A stretch of 14,587 bases of DNA from an uncultured Lachnospiraceae bacterium (GCA_947631075.1 CANRJU010000038.1:1-14587), one strand, 5' to 3'; numbered from the stretch's first letter, positions 5,208-12,935 are shown. The notes: generated by a model not told the origin, from the letters alone. Translations and numbers: made by a program.

Positions 5208-6212
5208 TCACGCCTCGATTTCCCGGCAGGTATCATCTACCACCTTCAGAATCGTCAGCGCCACCGGCCCCAGAAGGATTCCGCCCACGCCGAACAGTTT
5301 CACCCCGGCATAGACAGAAATCAGCACAAACAGCGGCTTCATGCCGATTTCTTTTCCGAACAGCCGGGGCTCCAGAATTTCCCGTAAAAATGTAGCCGCC
5401 ACGAACATCGTAAACAGGACGGCGGCCCCCAAATAATCGCCCCCCAGAATCCGAATCAGCCCCCAGGGCACCAGAATCACGCCGCTCCCCACGAGCGGAA
5501 AGGCGTCTAACGCCGCAATTCCCACGCCGAACAGCACGGCATAATCATTTCCGATGAGCAGCAGTCCCCCGCACATAATCGCGGCAACGAGAAAGAGAAT
5601 CAGCGCCTGCGCCTTGATATAGGCAAAGCCCGCCGCCCTCAATTTGACCGCCAGAGGACGCAGCTTCCCGTGAAATCCCGGAAAATTCTCATCCAGCAGA
5701 ATCAATAGTGTTGATAAGAAAAATATAAACAGTCCCGCCGCCGCACCGCCGGCCCAGCGGAACACCCCCAGCGCGCACCGTGAAATCCCCGGCACCATTT
5801 TCGTACTGATTTTTCTGTACAGGCTCTCCGTCTGGACCTGGACGTAACCATAGCTGGTTCCCTGGCTCAAATCCAGCATACTGTCGCACCGGCAGCAGAT
5901 CTGCTCTGTCACATCGCCGAGCATCTGGCAGTAGACCGGCGTCCGCTGGAGCAGGGAAATGAGCTGCCGGATCAAAATGCTCCCCGTATATCCCACAAAC
6001 CCCACCAGCGCAAACACCGTCAAAACCACAACGACAACGACGCTGACTTTTTTATTCCAGTTCAGCTTCTCCGTAAAAAAACGGACGACCGGCGACACGA
6101 TTTTAGCAAAAAAATAAGCCAGCACAAAGGGCAGTACCAGAGGCAGCAAGAAGCGGAATGTCAAAAATAACACTATTACAGTAATAATCAGAACCCAGTG
6201 CCTCGCCTTCAT
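5208..6212 (-). CDS. AI-2E family membrane protein, YtvI-like
   Basis: A 334-residue polytopic membrane protein. Hydrophobic segments are visible near residues 7-40 (probably two), 58-86, 155-175, 202-225, 228-250, 262-285 and 298-326. The arrangement of an N-terminal TM pair, a large loop (about 88-150), then a five-segment C-terminal block with LDAFPLVGSGVILVPWG and LREILEPRLFG, is that of the AI-2E transporter superfamily. The size and segment pattern resemble YtvI, a protein linked to sporulation in Bacillus. The transported substrate of this branch is not established. GAGGGG precedes the ATG at 6212. It lies downstream of the two-component operon, separated by a hairpin, and converges on the GNAT gene. 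The family is confident; the YtvI label is moderate. Confidence 0.85.
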   Translation of the reverse strand: MKARHWVLIITVIVLFLTFRFLLPLVLPFVLAYFFAKIVSPVVRFFTEKLNWNKKVSVVVVVVLTVFALVGFVGYTGSILIRQLISLLQRTPVYCQMLGDVTEQICCRCDSMLDLSQGTSYGYVQVQTESLYRKISTKMVPGISRCALGVFRWAGGAAAGLFIFFLSTLLILLDENFPGFHGKLRPLAVKLRAAGFAYIKAQALILFLVAAIMCGGLLLIGNDYAVLFGVGIAALDAFPLVGSGVILVPWGLIRILGGDYLGAAVLFTMFVAATFLREILEPRLFGKEIGMKPLFVLISVYAGVKLFGVGGILLGPVALTILKVVDDTCREIEA

Positions 6213-6249
6213 CCGGTATCCCCTCTCGCTCTTTTTCGTGCATAAATAA

Positions 6250-6274
6250 TAGCGGCCGCATCCGCAGACCGCTA
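6250..6274 (-). terminator. Hairpin between the response regulator and the permease gene
   Basis: TAGCGG (6250-6255) pairs with CCGCTA (6269-6274) around a 13-nt loop. On the minus strand it follows the response regulator stop by about 30 nt and is followed by TTATTTATG, a modest T-rich tail. It may terminate the two-component operon only partly, since I see no good separate promoter for the permease. Confidence 0.5.
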
Positions 6275-6305
6275 TCTTAATATGTTCTGTTTTTCAAAAA
6301 ATATA

Positions 6306-7004
6306 CTACGCCTTGAACCGGTAACCCACGCCCCAGATCGTCTCAATGTACTCCGGATTGGACGTATCCAGCTCGATCTTCTCGCGAATCTTCTTGATGT
6401 GCACCGTCACCGTGGCAATATCTCCCACCGATATGGAACCCCAGATCTTCTGGAACAGCTCCTCCTTCGGGTACACATGGTTGGGATTCTGCGCCAGGAA
6501 GAACAGCAGGTCGAACTCCTTGGTCGTAAAGGTCTTTTCCTCGCCCCGCACAAACACCCTTCTTGCCGTCTTGTCAATCTTTAAGTCGCCGGTGATAATC
6601 ACCTCATTGGTCTCGCCCTTCGCCATAGACTGATCCGTCAGCGCCTCGTAGCGGTTGAGATGCGCCTTCACGCGCGCCACCAGCTCGCTGGGGCTGAACG
6701 GCTTCGTCATATAATCGTCCGCTCCCAGGCCGAGGCCGTGAATCTTGTCAATATCCTCTTTCTTGGCCGACACCATAATGACCGGCGTGAGATATTCTTC
6801 GCGGAACTTCCGGCAGATCTCAAAACCATCCTTTCCCGGCAGCATCACGTCCAAAATAAGCAGGTCATAATCGCCTGTCATGGCTTTCTTCTCTCCCTCT
6901 GCTCCGTCCGTTTCAATTGTCACCTCAAAATCGCTCAGCTCCAGATAATCCTTCTCCAGCTCCGCAATATTCAGCTCGTCTTCAACAATCAATATCTTTT
7001 TCAT
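6306..7004 (-). CDS. OmpR/PhoB-type response regulator
   Basis: A 232-residue two-component response regulator. The receiver domain (1-120) keeps all catalytic residues: Glu8 and Asp9 in ILIVEDE, phospho-acceptor Asp52 in LLILDVMLPG, Ser79 in VSAKK and Lys101 in MTKPFSP. The C-terminal winged helix (about 135-232) contains FTTKEFDLLFFLAQNPNHVY and ends with TIWGVGYRFKA, as is standard for the OmpR/PhoB class. It binds DNA after phosphorylation by the kinase encoded 38 bp upstream in the same operon. A GGAGG site sits 7 nt before the ATG at 7004. The regulated genes are unknown. Confidence 0.96.
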   Translation of the reverse strand: MKKILIVEDELNIAELEKDYLELSDFEVTIETDGAEGEKKAMTGDYDLLILDVMLPGKDGFEICRKFREEYLTPVIMVSAKKEDIDKIHGLGLGADDYMTKPFSPSELVARVKAHLNRYEALTDQSMAKGETNEVIITGDLKIDKTARRVFVRGEEKTFTTKEFDLLFFLAQNPNHVYPKEELFQKIWGSISVGDIATVTVHIKKIREKIELDTSNPEYIETIWGVGYRFKA

Positions 7005-7042
7005 TTTAATTCCTCCATTCTGCGCACTGTCAATACGGTTTC

Positions 7043-7795
7043 TCAGGCCATAACCCCTTTCTTATGTCCCTTCTTGGGTATAAAGAGGTTAATTCTCGTT
7101 CCTGCTCCTTTTTCACTTTCTGCCTGGATTGTTCCACCGTGATCCTCCATGATCTTGCTTGCAATGGATAATCCCAGTCCGCTCCCTCCTGTATTGGAGT
7201 TTCGGGAACTGTCTGTTCGATAAAATCGATCAAAAATCAATGGCAGCTCCTCTTTTGCAATCCCGACCCCATTATCTGTAATGTGAATAATCAGATCCTT
7301 TTCAGAATCCTCCATGTTGACATAAATAACTCCCATGTCAGTATCTATATATTTTGAAGCGTTATCGATAATGTTGTTAATAACGCGCTTCATCTTCTCC
7401 GTGTCAATGCAGATGCAGCAGTCCGCCGGCACATTGTTGTGAAACAAAAGGCTAATCTTCTTCATCTCCAGATCCAGCGAGACCTCGCTGATGCAGCTGC
7501 TTATGTAATCCAGCGCATTTACCGATTCCCAATGATACTGCAGGCTCCCCTGACAGATCTGGGAGAAAAAGGAAAGCTCGTCCACTAATCCCGCCATATC
7601 ATTTGCCTTATTGCGTATCGTCACAATATACTTGTTCAGCCGATCCGGCGTGCTGGCAACCCCGTCAAGGATTCCCTGCGCATATCCCCGAATCGCCGTG
7701 AGCGGAGTCTTAAGATCGTGGGAGATGTTGGCGACCACCTCCTGCAGCATCAGATCAACTCCATCCTGTATCTGTTGTTTCTGCTCTAACAGCAT
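7043..7795 (-). CDS. Short sensor-less histidine kinase
   Basis: A 250-residue histidine kinase, partner of the response regulator 38 bp downstream. The H-box is NISHDLKTPLTAIRGY with His26, the N-box is VINNIIDNASKYI (138-150), G1 is DNGVGIA (174-180), the F-box is FDRFYR and G2 is GGSGLGLS (203-210). Only about 20 residues precede the H-box region. There is no transmembrane segment, HAMP or sensor domain, and upstream codons in frame soon hit a stop. The kinase is either truly soluble and takes its signal from a partner, or is the catalytic remnant of a longer membrane kinase. The start ATG follows GGGGGG by only 3 nt. Transcription is likely from the extended -10 promoter at 7925-7954. Confidence 0.92.
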   Translation of the reverse strand: MLLEQKQQIQDGVDLMLQEVVANISHDLKTPLTAIRGYAQGILDGVASTPDRLNKYIVTIRNKANDMAGLVDELSFFSQICQGSLQYHWESVNALDYISSCISEVSLDLEMKKISLLFHNNVPADCCICIDTEKMKRVINNIIDNASKYIDTDMGVIYVNMEDSEKDLIIHITDNGVGIAKEELPLIFDRFYRTDSSRNSNTGGSGLGLSIASKIMEDHGGTIQAESEKGAGTRINLFIPKKGHKKGVMA

Positions 7796-7924
7796 AATCC
7801 CCCCAGCATTAATCCATTTTATAATTTCACATTTTCTTAATCATTATAACATCTTTTTTAATATTTTAAAACACTTTTTTTAAAAAAAACGACTTTTTTT
7901 GTAAATTTGCACATATTCTTGTCG

Positions 7925-7954
7925 ATTATAACACATTTACCCATAAAAAGGCAA
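7925..7954 (-). promoter_or_regulatory. Extended -10 promoter of the kinase/regulator operon
   Basis: On the minus strand, TTGCCT (7954-7949) is followed after 18 bp by TATAAT (7930-7925), preceded by TGT to form an extended -10 box. The start would be near 7918, with a leader of about 120 nt through a tract rich in long A and T runs. A second TGTTATAAT (minus strand, TATAAT at 7848-7843) lacks a good -35 but could act as an alternative promoter closer to the gene. Confidence 0.55.
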
Positions 7955-7960
7955 TACTGA

Positions 7961-8000
7961 TTCACGGAATTTCACGGAATTTTACTTGATTTTACTTGAC
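7961..8000. repeat. Two pairs of 10-bp tandem repeats between divergent promoters
   Basis: Four consecutive 10-bp units: TTCACGGAAT twice (7961-7980), then TTTACTTGAT and TTTACTTGAC (7981-8000). The last unit supplies most of the metK -35 box. The units lie on one face of the helix and fill the space between the kinase promoter and the metK promoter. No other gene or known riboswitch occupies this stretch. Confidence 0.8.
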
Positions 8001-8024
8001 GATTTACTTTTCATATAGTAGAAT
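7996..8024 (+). promoter_or_regulatory. Sigma-A promoter of metK
   Basis: TTGACG (7996-8001), a 17-bp spacer, and TAGAAT (8019-8024). The expected start near 8031 leaves a leader of only about 26 nt before metK, too short for a SAM (S-box) riboswitch. Confidence 0.75.
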
Positions 8025-8056
8025 AGTAGTGTTGATTATTTCTAAGGAGGAATTTT

Positions 8057-9238
8057 ATGGGAAAGATACTATTTACTTCTGAATCCGTTACAGAAGGACA
8101 TCCAGATAAAATATGCGATCAGATTTCCGACAGTATCTTAGACGCGATGCTGACTCAGGATCCCATGAGCCGTGTTGCCTGCGAGACAGTCACTACTACA
8201 GGACTCGTACTCGTTATGGGTGAGATTACCTCCACAGCCCAGATTGACATACAGAAGGTTGTGCGGGACACGATTTGCGATATCGGCTATGACGCCTCCG
8301 AAAAGGGCTTTGATGGAAATACCTGTGCCGTTATGGTCACATTGGACAGGCAGTCGCCGGACATCGCTCAGGGCGTGGATCAGGCGCTGGAGGCCAAGCT
8401 CACAGATTCCGATATAGACGCGATCGGCGCCGGAGATCAGGGCATGATGTTCGGCTACGCCACCAATGAGACGGAAGAATACATGCCGTACCCCATTTCG
8501 ATGGCTCACCGACTGACCAGACAGCTGACCGCTGTCCGCAAGGACGGCACGCTGCCATATCTCCGTCCGGACGGCAAGGCGCAGGTCACCGTCGAGTACG
8601 GAGCCGACGACCAGCCGAAGCGCTTAGACGCTGTAGTCGTTTCCACGCAGCACAGCGAAGACGTTTCCTGGGAACAGATCCAGAAGGACATCCGGGAAAA
8701 GGTCATTGACGCGGTACTTCCCGCGGATATGATTGATTCCGATACCAAGATATATATCAATCCTACCGGCCGTTTCGTCATCGGCGGTCCCAACGGGGAC
8801 AGCGGACTCACCGGCCGCAAGATTATTGTGGACACCTACGGAGGGTGGGCACGCCACGGCGGCGGCGCATTTTCCGGAAAGGATCCGACCAAGGTTGACC
8901 GCTCTGCCGCTTACGCGGCCCGCTACATCGCCAAGAACCTCGTGGCGGCGGGACTGTGCAGCCGCGCGGAGATTCAGCTGTCCTATGCCATTGGCGTGGC
9001 CTCGCCCACATCTGTCCGCATAGACGCCTTCGGCACTGGCAAGCTCCCGGAGGAACAGCTGGTAGACATCATTCATGAGAACTTCGACCTGAGACCAGCC
9101 GGCATCATCCAGATGCTGAATCTGCGTCGGCCGATTTACCGCCAGACCGCATCCTATGGCCATTTCGGAAGAAATGACCTCGATTTCCCCTGGGAGAAGT
9201 TGGATAAAGCGGAGGCTCTGAAAAAATATTTGCCATAA
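8057..9238 (+). CDS. metK: S-adenosylmethionine synthase
   Basis: This enzyme makes S-adenosylmethionine from methionine and ATP in the cytoplasm. The 393-residue protein is full length for the family. The ATP-site motif ESVTEGHPDK is at residues 9-18, the signature hexapeptide GAGDQG at 124-129, and the glycine-rich GGGAFSGKDPTKVDRS at 268-283, all intact. The ATG at 8057 follows AAGGAGG at the ideal distance. Promoter and leader are short, and no S-box riboswitch is present, in contrast with many Firmicute metK genes. The operon appears to be a single gene followed by a strong hairpin, a repeat element and a tRNA gene on the same strand. The identification is certain. Confidence 0.98.
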   Translation: MGKILFTSESVTEGHPDKICDQISDSILDAMLTQDPMSRVACETVTTTGLVLVMGEITSTAQIDIQKVVRDTICDIGYDASEKGFDGNTCAVMVTLDRQSPDIAQGVDQALEAKLTDSDIDAIGAGDQGMMFGYATNETEEYMPYPISMAHRLTRQLTAVRKDGTLPYLRPDGKAQVTVEYGADDQPKRLDAVVVSTQHSEDVSWEQIQKDIREKVIDAVLPADMIDSDTKIYINPTGRFVIGGPNGDSGLTGRKIIVDTYGGWARHGGGAFSGKDPTKVDRSAAYAARYIAKNLVAAGLCSRAEIQLSYAIGVASPTSVRIDAFGTGKLPEEQLVDIIHENFDLRPAGIIQMLNLRRPIYRQTASYGHFGRNDLDFPWEKLDKAEALKKYLP

Positions 9239-9266
9239 CCTTTGTTTTTCATACATAACCTATTTC

Positions 9267-9360
9267 TTCGCGAAACAAGTCGCATTAGCGACTTGTCGCG
9301 AAGGGGCGATAGAGAAAAAACTGTATTTACGGTTTTTAATGCTATTTCTCATCTGCCATT
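9267..9360. repeat. Copy B of the hairpin-rich interspersed element, downstream of metK
   Basis: The segment begins with a long stem-loop: TTCGCG with CGCGAA, and inside it ACAAGTCGC-ATTA-GCGACTTGT (about 9267-9302). It continues with GCGAAGGGGCGA, a second stem-loop in which AAAAACTG pairs with CGGTTTTT, and ends with ATTTCTCATCTGCCATT (9344-9360). The block order matches copy A at 633-688, with GAGAAA/TTTCTC as the common outer arms. The long first hairpin may also end metK transcription, but no T-run follows it. Confidence 0.65.
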
Positions 9361-9377
9361 AAAACTATATTCGTTTT

Positions 9378-9393
9378 GCTCCTTTACAGGAGC
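9378..9393 (+). other. Small hairpin just upstream of the tRNA gene
   Basis: GCTCCT (9378-9383) and AGGAGC (9388-9393) form a 6-bp stem around TTAC, ending 5 nt before the tRNA. It may aid processing of a longer transcript. I could not see a convincing separate promoter for the tRNA. Confidence 0.4.
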
Positions 9394-9398
9394 GTCCT

Positions 9399-9470
9399 GC
9401 TCTCGTAGTTAAATGGATATAACAGCCCCCTCCTAAGGGGCAGTTGTGGGTTCGATTCCCGCCGGGAGTA
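9399..9470 (+). tRNA. tRNA-Arg (anticodon CCU)
   Basis: The 72-nt sequence folds into a full cloverleaf. The acceptor stem pairs GCTCTCG with CGGGAGT (with G-U pairs), and the discriminator base is A. The D arm contains TGGATA. The anticodon stem GCCCC/GGGGC holds the loop CTCCTAA, giving anticodon CCU that reads the AGG arginine codon. The T arm GTGGG/CCCGC encloses TTCGATT. CCA is not encoded. A run of six T (9471-9476) follows at once and probably ends the transcript. Confidence 0.93.
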
Positions 9471-9520
9471 TTTTTTGCTGTCAATTTTTTCTATATTTAA
9501 CTCACTCGCCATTTCGGGCG

Positions 9521-10765
9521 TTATTTTCTCCGCACCCATTTTCCCAAAAGCGTCTTTTTATATTTCAAGAGCTCTTGCTTGGCCGGAGCGTAATCGCCCG
9601 CCTTCTGGAGCAGCGCCACGCCCTTGGGAATGTCCTCGGCGACACCCAGTCCACCGGCGTAGATGCAGCCCAGGCAATACCAGACTTCCTTATTATTGTA
9701 ATCCACCTTTTCCAGAATCTCCCGCGCCTTGACATAGTCCTGTTGCGTGCCGCGACCGTAGAAGTACATCCGCCCCAGGCAGTCCGCGCCCCAGGTGTTG
9801 CCCTGATTCCACGCGTAGCTCAAAAGCTGGAAGGACCTGCCGTAATCCGGCTCTATCCCGTCCGGTCCCTCATAGAGAATACCACCTAAGCGGTTGCAGC
9901 CTGGCGTGTCCGGACCGTCCTCCAGATATTTTTCATACCACTCCACCGCCTTGTGAACGTCCTTTTCCGTGCCCTGTCCCAGCTCGTAGTGCTTTGCCAG
10001 GTGAAACTGGGAGACCTTCTCGCCGCCCTCCGCGGACGCCTTGTACCACTTAAACGCCCCCTCGTGATCGCCTGCCTCGGACAAATGATCCGCCGCGAAT
10101 CGCTGGTGAACCGGATAGCCTAACTCCGCGCCGTGCTCGAAAATCCCCTCTGCCAGCTCCGGGCGGGGCGGAATCAAATTCTTATCACCCTCTAAATAGA
10201 AGTTTCGCAGGTTGTTGCCCGCCAGCCACATGCCGCCCTCAAAGGCGCGCTTAAACCAGGGCTCGCATTTTGAAATGTTCTCCTTCAGATACTCGTTGTA
10301 GGCGTCCTGACTGGGGAAGGCGTCCCTGCCCTTGCCGAAAACGCGGATAAAATCCATCCAAAAATACATGTTGCCCACGGTGTACTGGCAGAAGGCGTCG
10401 CCCGCCTCCGCTTTCTCCTTTACCACATTAAAGGCGTCCTCCAAGCTCGCGAAAGGCAGATTTTTTTCAAGCGCCGGCGTCAGCAGCCTTGACCGCAGGG
10501 CGCACAGCACACCCAGAGCGCTTCCCTGCTTGACCGACTGGCGCATCAGGCTGTCGCCCCGCTTGTCGTCCACCGGGAAGCCGTGTCCCGCCCATATGTA
10601 TTGCCCGCCCCAGAAGCACCGGGCCAAAATACAGCTGGCGTCCCCGTCTCCGGCGGCGCTGGCCTTTTCCAAAAGCGCCATGCCCTCCTTGCCCTTTCCG
10701 AGCCGCTCCTCGTAGCAGACATATTTGAGTCCCTGCTCTACCTCGTCACTAAAAATTTTACCCAT
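9521..10765 (-). CDS. Sel1-repeat protein
   Basis: A 414-residue protein of tandem Sel1-type (TPR-like) helical repeats, a scaffold for protein-protein contacts. Clear repeat units include FKWYKASAEGGEKVSQFHLA, then AKHYELGQGTEKDVHKAVEW, GRMYFYGRGTQQDYVKAREI and GCIYAGGLGVAEDIPKGVAL, each with the G-x-G and A/G-rich spacing of the family. The N-terminal part is more divergent and tryptophan-rich. I see no signal peptide, so it is probably cytoplasmic. The chosen ATG at 10765 has GGAG 7 nt upstream, starts 2 bp after the stop of the preceding gene, and gives MGKIFSDEVEQGL; a 430-residue form would start within that gene. It is therefore translationally linked to the two-TM protein. The specific role is unknown. 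Confidence 0.82.
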   Translation of the reverse strand: MGKIFSDEVEQGLKYVCYEERLGKGKEGMALLEKASAAGDGDASCILARCFWGGQYIWAGHGFPVDDKRGDSLMRQSVKQGSALGVLCALRSRLLTPALEKNLPFASLEDAFNVVKEKAEAGDAFCQYTVGNMYFWMDFIRVFGKGRDAFPSQDAYNEYLKENISKCEPWFKRAFEGGMWLAGNNLRNFYLEGDKNLIPPRPELAEGIFEHGAELGYPVHQRFAADHLSEAGDHEGAFKWYKASAEGGEKVSQFHLAKHYELGQGTEKDVHKAVEWYEKYLEDGPDTPGCNRLGGILYEGPDGIEPDYGRSFQLLSYAWNQGNTWGADCLGRMYFYGRGTQQDYVKAREILEKVDYNNKEVWYCLGCIYAGGLGVAEDIPKGVALLQKAGDYAPAKQELLKYKKTLLGKWVRRK

Positions 10766-10767
10766 AT

Positions 10768-12303
10768 TTACACTCCAATCTTTTTGTATATTTTTCTTGT
10801 TATATCCTTCCACTCCGGCTTGGCCGGACGGAATGTTCCATCATAATAATCCAAGAGCTGTCTGGCAGCCTGGCTCTGGGAGCATTTTAACTCATAAAAG
10901 CGCAATTTCCCGTCCTTGTCGTCGGTGGCGGTGACAGTGCTCCGCCCGTCCTGCGCATCTCCCGGCTCCACCCGGAATATAAGATACCCGCCAGGGAGAA
11001 TCAGCTCCACATACCTGTATGTGCCATCATTAAGACCGTCCGCCGCAAGCTCCACATCCTCCCGCTCGAAGCTCTCGTGGGACTGAAAGACGCCAGTGAC
11101 GGACTCCAGGGCGAGCCTTGGCGGCTGGGGATCGGGCCTTTTTTCAGGCGGCTCCCACGCGTGTATATTGATGACAAGCCACCGCGAAATATCCGGCGCC
11201 TGTCCGTGGAACCAGTTCAGCAAAATGCGCTCCGCCTCGTCATAGGCGCACTCTAGCACTGCCCCCGTCTCCGGCGGACAGCCCGGTTCCGGCTTGACGC
11301 CCGCGATCAGATAAATCTCCGCCTCGTCCTTCAGGTCATCCTCGTCAAAATCCGGATCGTCCACGCCTAACACCGCGCATTGGAGAAAGGACAGCTTTCT
11401 GCCGCCGCTCTCATAGGGAACCGTGGGCGCCAGCGTAAAGAGCGTTTCATCGTCCGAACGAATGGCGTCACGGAGCGTCGAGAGCACCATATCTTCGGTG
11501 ACATGGGAAGTGTCTGTCCCGTCGGGCCGGGTAAATACCATATTCTGCTCCTTTTCGATCCTTGGCGCGGGAGCGTCCATCTCCCTGCGCGCCTTCCGAA
11601 TCCGAAACTCCCGGTTGATCGACTCCCACTCGTCCCTGGATTTTGCCACGTAATCCAGATATTTTTCATAGGGAAGAAAAAGGGCGTCGGGCGCCAGCAG
11701 GCGCAGACATTCCAAAAGCTGTTTCAGTTCATTGGGATTTCTAAGGCCCGTCGCCTGAACCTGTTTTCTGTCGTCTATTATGTAAATCTGAACCACCTCA
11801 CTGGTGATATTCCTGCCATTGACCCTGCGGCGCTGAATTTCATCCCTGCCAAATACCGCCCGGATTCGGGGAATGTAGGTGGCGTCGTCGCCTAAAATCC
11901 ACTCCTTTCCCACAGCCACCCGGTCGAACCACACGCCATTTTCCTGAATGTCCTTGTCCACCATAGCAAAAAGCTCTCTCACCGGAGGGGCCTCCTCCGG
12001 GTAGGGGAGCTGGGAGCGAATGGACTTGGCGAGCCTGCTCTTTTCCGGAAAAAAGGCGTCCCGGACAGAGGTGACCAGTTCATACAGCCCTGCTGCCAGG
12101 GCGGCAAATCCAAGAACCGCGCTCAAAACGGCCGCGCCCCAGTCCTTAATTTCCCAATATGTTCGGTCAGATGTCCATGAAAAAACGGCATACGCCAGAA
12201 GCGCCAGAGCCACAAAGAGAAAAAGAGCGGCCCAGAATAAATTGACAATCTTTTTTCTTGTTCTTTTCATGCAGATGCTGCCAGATGTGCTTTTCTGCGC
12301 CAT
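10768..12303 (-). CDS. Unrecognised membrane protein with two N-terminal TM helices and a large soluble part
   Basis: I do not recognise this 511-residue protein with certainty. Residues 20-41 and about 55-77 are two hydrophobic helices; a basic MKRTRKK run precedes the first, so the long C-terminal part probably faces the cytoplasm. Residues 100-225 form one region (ENGVWFDRVAVGKEWILGDD, VFGRDEIQRRRVNGRNI, ECLRLLAPDALFLPYEKYLD). After a charged linker comes a second region with SFLQCAVLG and EIYLIAGVKPEPG. A C-terminal third with RYVELILPGGYLIFRVEPGD and a Trp-rich end looks beta-rich. The ATG at 12303 follows GGGGGA by 7 nt; an ATG at 12270 is a weaker alternative. The gene leads an operon with the Sel1-repeat protein and has its own promoter at 12341-12369. 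Confidence 0.75.
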   Translation of the reverse strand: MAQKSTSGSICMKRTRKKIVNLFWAALFLFVALALLAYAVFSWTSDRTYWEIKDWGAAVLSAVLGFAALAAGLYELVTSVRDAFFPEKSRLAKSIRSQLPYPEEAPPVRELFAMVDKDIQENGVWFDRVAVGKEWILGDDATYIPRIRAVFGRDEIQRRRVNGRNITSEVVQIYIIDDRKQVQATGLRNPNELKQLLECLRLLAPDALFLPYEKYLDYVAKSRDEWESINREFRIRKARREMDAPAPRIEKEQNMVFTRPDGTDTSHVTEDMVLSTLRDAIRSDDETLFTLAPTVPYESGGRKLSFLQCAVLGVDDPDFDEDDLKDEAEIYLIAGVKPEPGCPPETGAVLECAYDEAERILLNWFHGQAPDISRWLVINIHAWEPPEKRPDPQPPRLALESVTGVFQSHESFEREDVELAADGLNDGTYRYVELILPGGYLIFRVEPGDAQDGRSTVTATDDKDGKLRFYELKCSQSQAARQLLDYYDGTFRPAKPEWKDITRKIYKKIGV

Positions 12304-12340
12304 GAAAATGTCCCCCTATGATTAAAATAATTCCTTTATT

Positions 12341-12369
12341 ATCATAAAACCCGAATTAAAAAAAGTCAA
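12341..12369 (-). promoter_or_regulatory. Sigma-A promoter of the two-TM protein/Sel1 operon
   Basis: On the minus strand, TTGACT (12369-12364) is followed after 17 bp by TATGAT (12346-12341). Transcription should start near 12334, about 30 nt before the ATG at 12303. This separates the operon from the SUKH/lipoprotein unit upstream. Confidence 0.7.
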
Positions 12370-12437
12370 GTGACAAGCAGGGGGAGATAAAAAGACAATC
12401 TGCGAAACTCGATACCTCTCCAGAGCTGTGTTAAAAT

Positions 12438-12935
12438 CTAATTGACTTCCTGATAATAATAGAAATTCTCGCACATGCGCTCGGTATAGTATTGGTTGTC
12501 GGTTCCGTCAGTCCACGAATAGCCGTCCCCGTCCTTCGCTAACTCCGACGGTCCAGAGAGTCTAAAGCCAATCAAAAGCGGTTCATCGTCAGGCGAATAA
12601 TAAAATCCCGCAACAAATCCGGCAGGCGAGATTCCCTCCGCGATACAGACAAATTGCAGGACGCGCCCGTCATGGCCACGAACAGACATGGCATAGGCAT
12701 GCAGCACGCCCTCCATGTCGATCTCCAGCTCGCCCGCATCGCCTGTGCTATATTCCTGAATCATTTCGCAGATCGTATCCTTATGCTTATCAAAGACCGC
12801 CTTAACCCGTTCTTGTGGGGTTGGCCGGTTCACGCAGGCGGTCAGGAAAAGCGCGGCAGACAGAATCGCCATTGCAGACCATATATGCTTTTTTTGCATA
12901 TTTTTATTTTCATAGCAGCTTTTTAATCTCCTCAT
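12438..12935 (-). CDS. Small lipoprotein of unknown function
   Basis: A protein of up to 165 residues with a lipoprotein signal peptide. A lysine/arginine-rich start is followed by a hydrophobic stretch and the lipobox LTAC (Cys34 in the long form), then VNRPTPQERVKAVFDKHKDT. It should be anchored to the outer face of the membrane. The mature part (about 130 residues) contains AYAMSVRGHDGRVLQFVC and FVAGFYYSPDDEPLLIGFRL, a compact alpha/beta pattern I cannot name. Two starts are possible: ATG at 12935, overlapping the upstream SUKH-like gene by 26 bp, or ATG at 12899 (MQKKHIW), 10 nt after that gene's stop, which gives a more usual signal length. Neither has an ideal ribosome binding site. 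Cotranscription with the SUKH-like gene is likely either way. Confidence 0.75.
   Translation of the reverse strand: MRRLKSCYENKNMQKKHIWSAMAILSAALFLTACVNRPTPQERVKAVFDKHKDTICEMIQEYSTGDAGELEIDMEGVLHAYAMSVRGHDGRVLQFVCIAEGISPAGFVAGFYYSPDDEPLLIGFRLSGPSELAKDGDGYSWTDGTDNQYYTERMCENFYYYQEVN

Noticed and set aside
7961..8000. CRISPR-like repeat array
   Set aside because: Units are 10 bp and directly adjacent with no spacers, and no cas genes are present.
8024..8056. Possible SAM riboswitch upstream of metK
   Set aside because: The promoter leaves a leader of only about 26 nt, far too short for any S-box type aptamer.
8624..9256. 210-codon minus-strand open frame
   Set aside because: Antisense to the C-terminal half of metK, with no ribosome binding site and no family resemblance.
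11380..11895. 171-codon plus-strand open frame
   Set aside because: Antisense shadow of the 511-residue membrane protein; the minus-strand gene has promoter, ribosome binding site and operon context.
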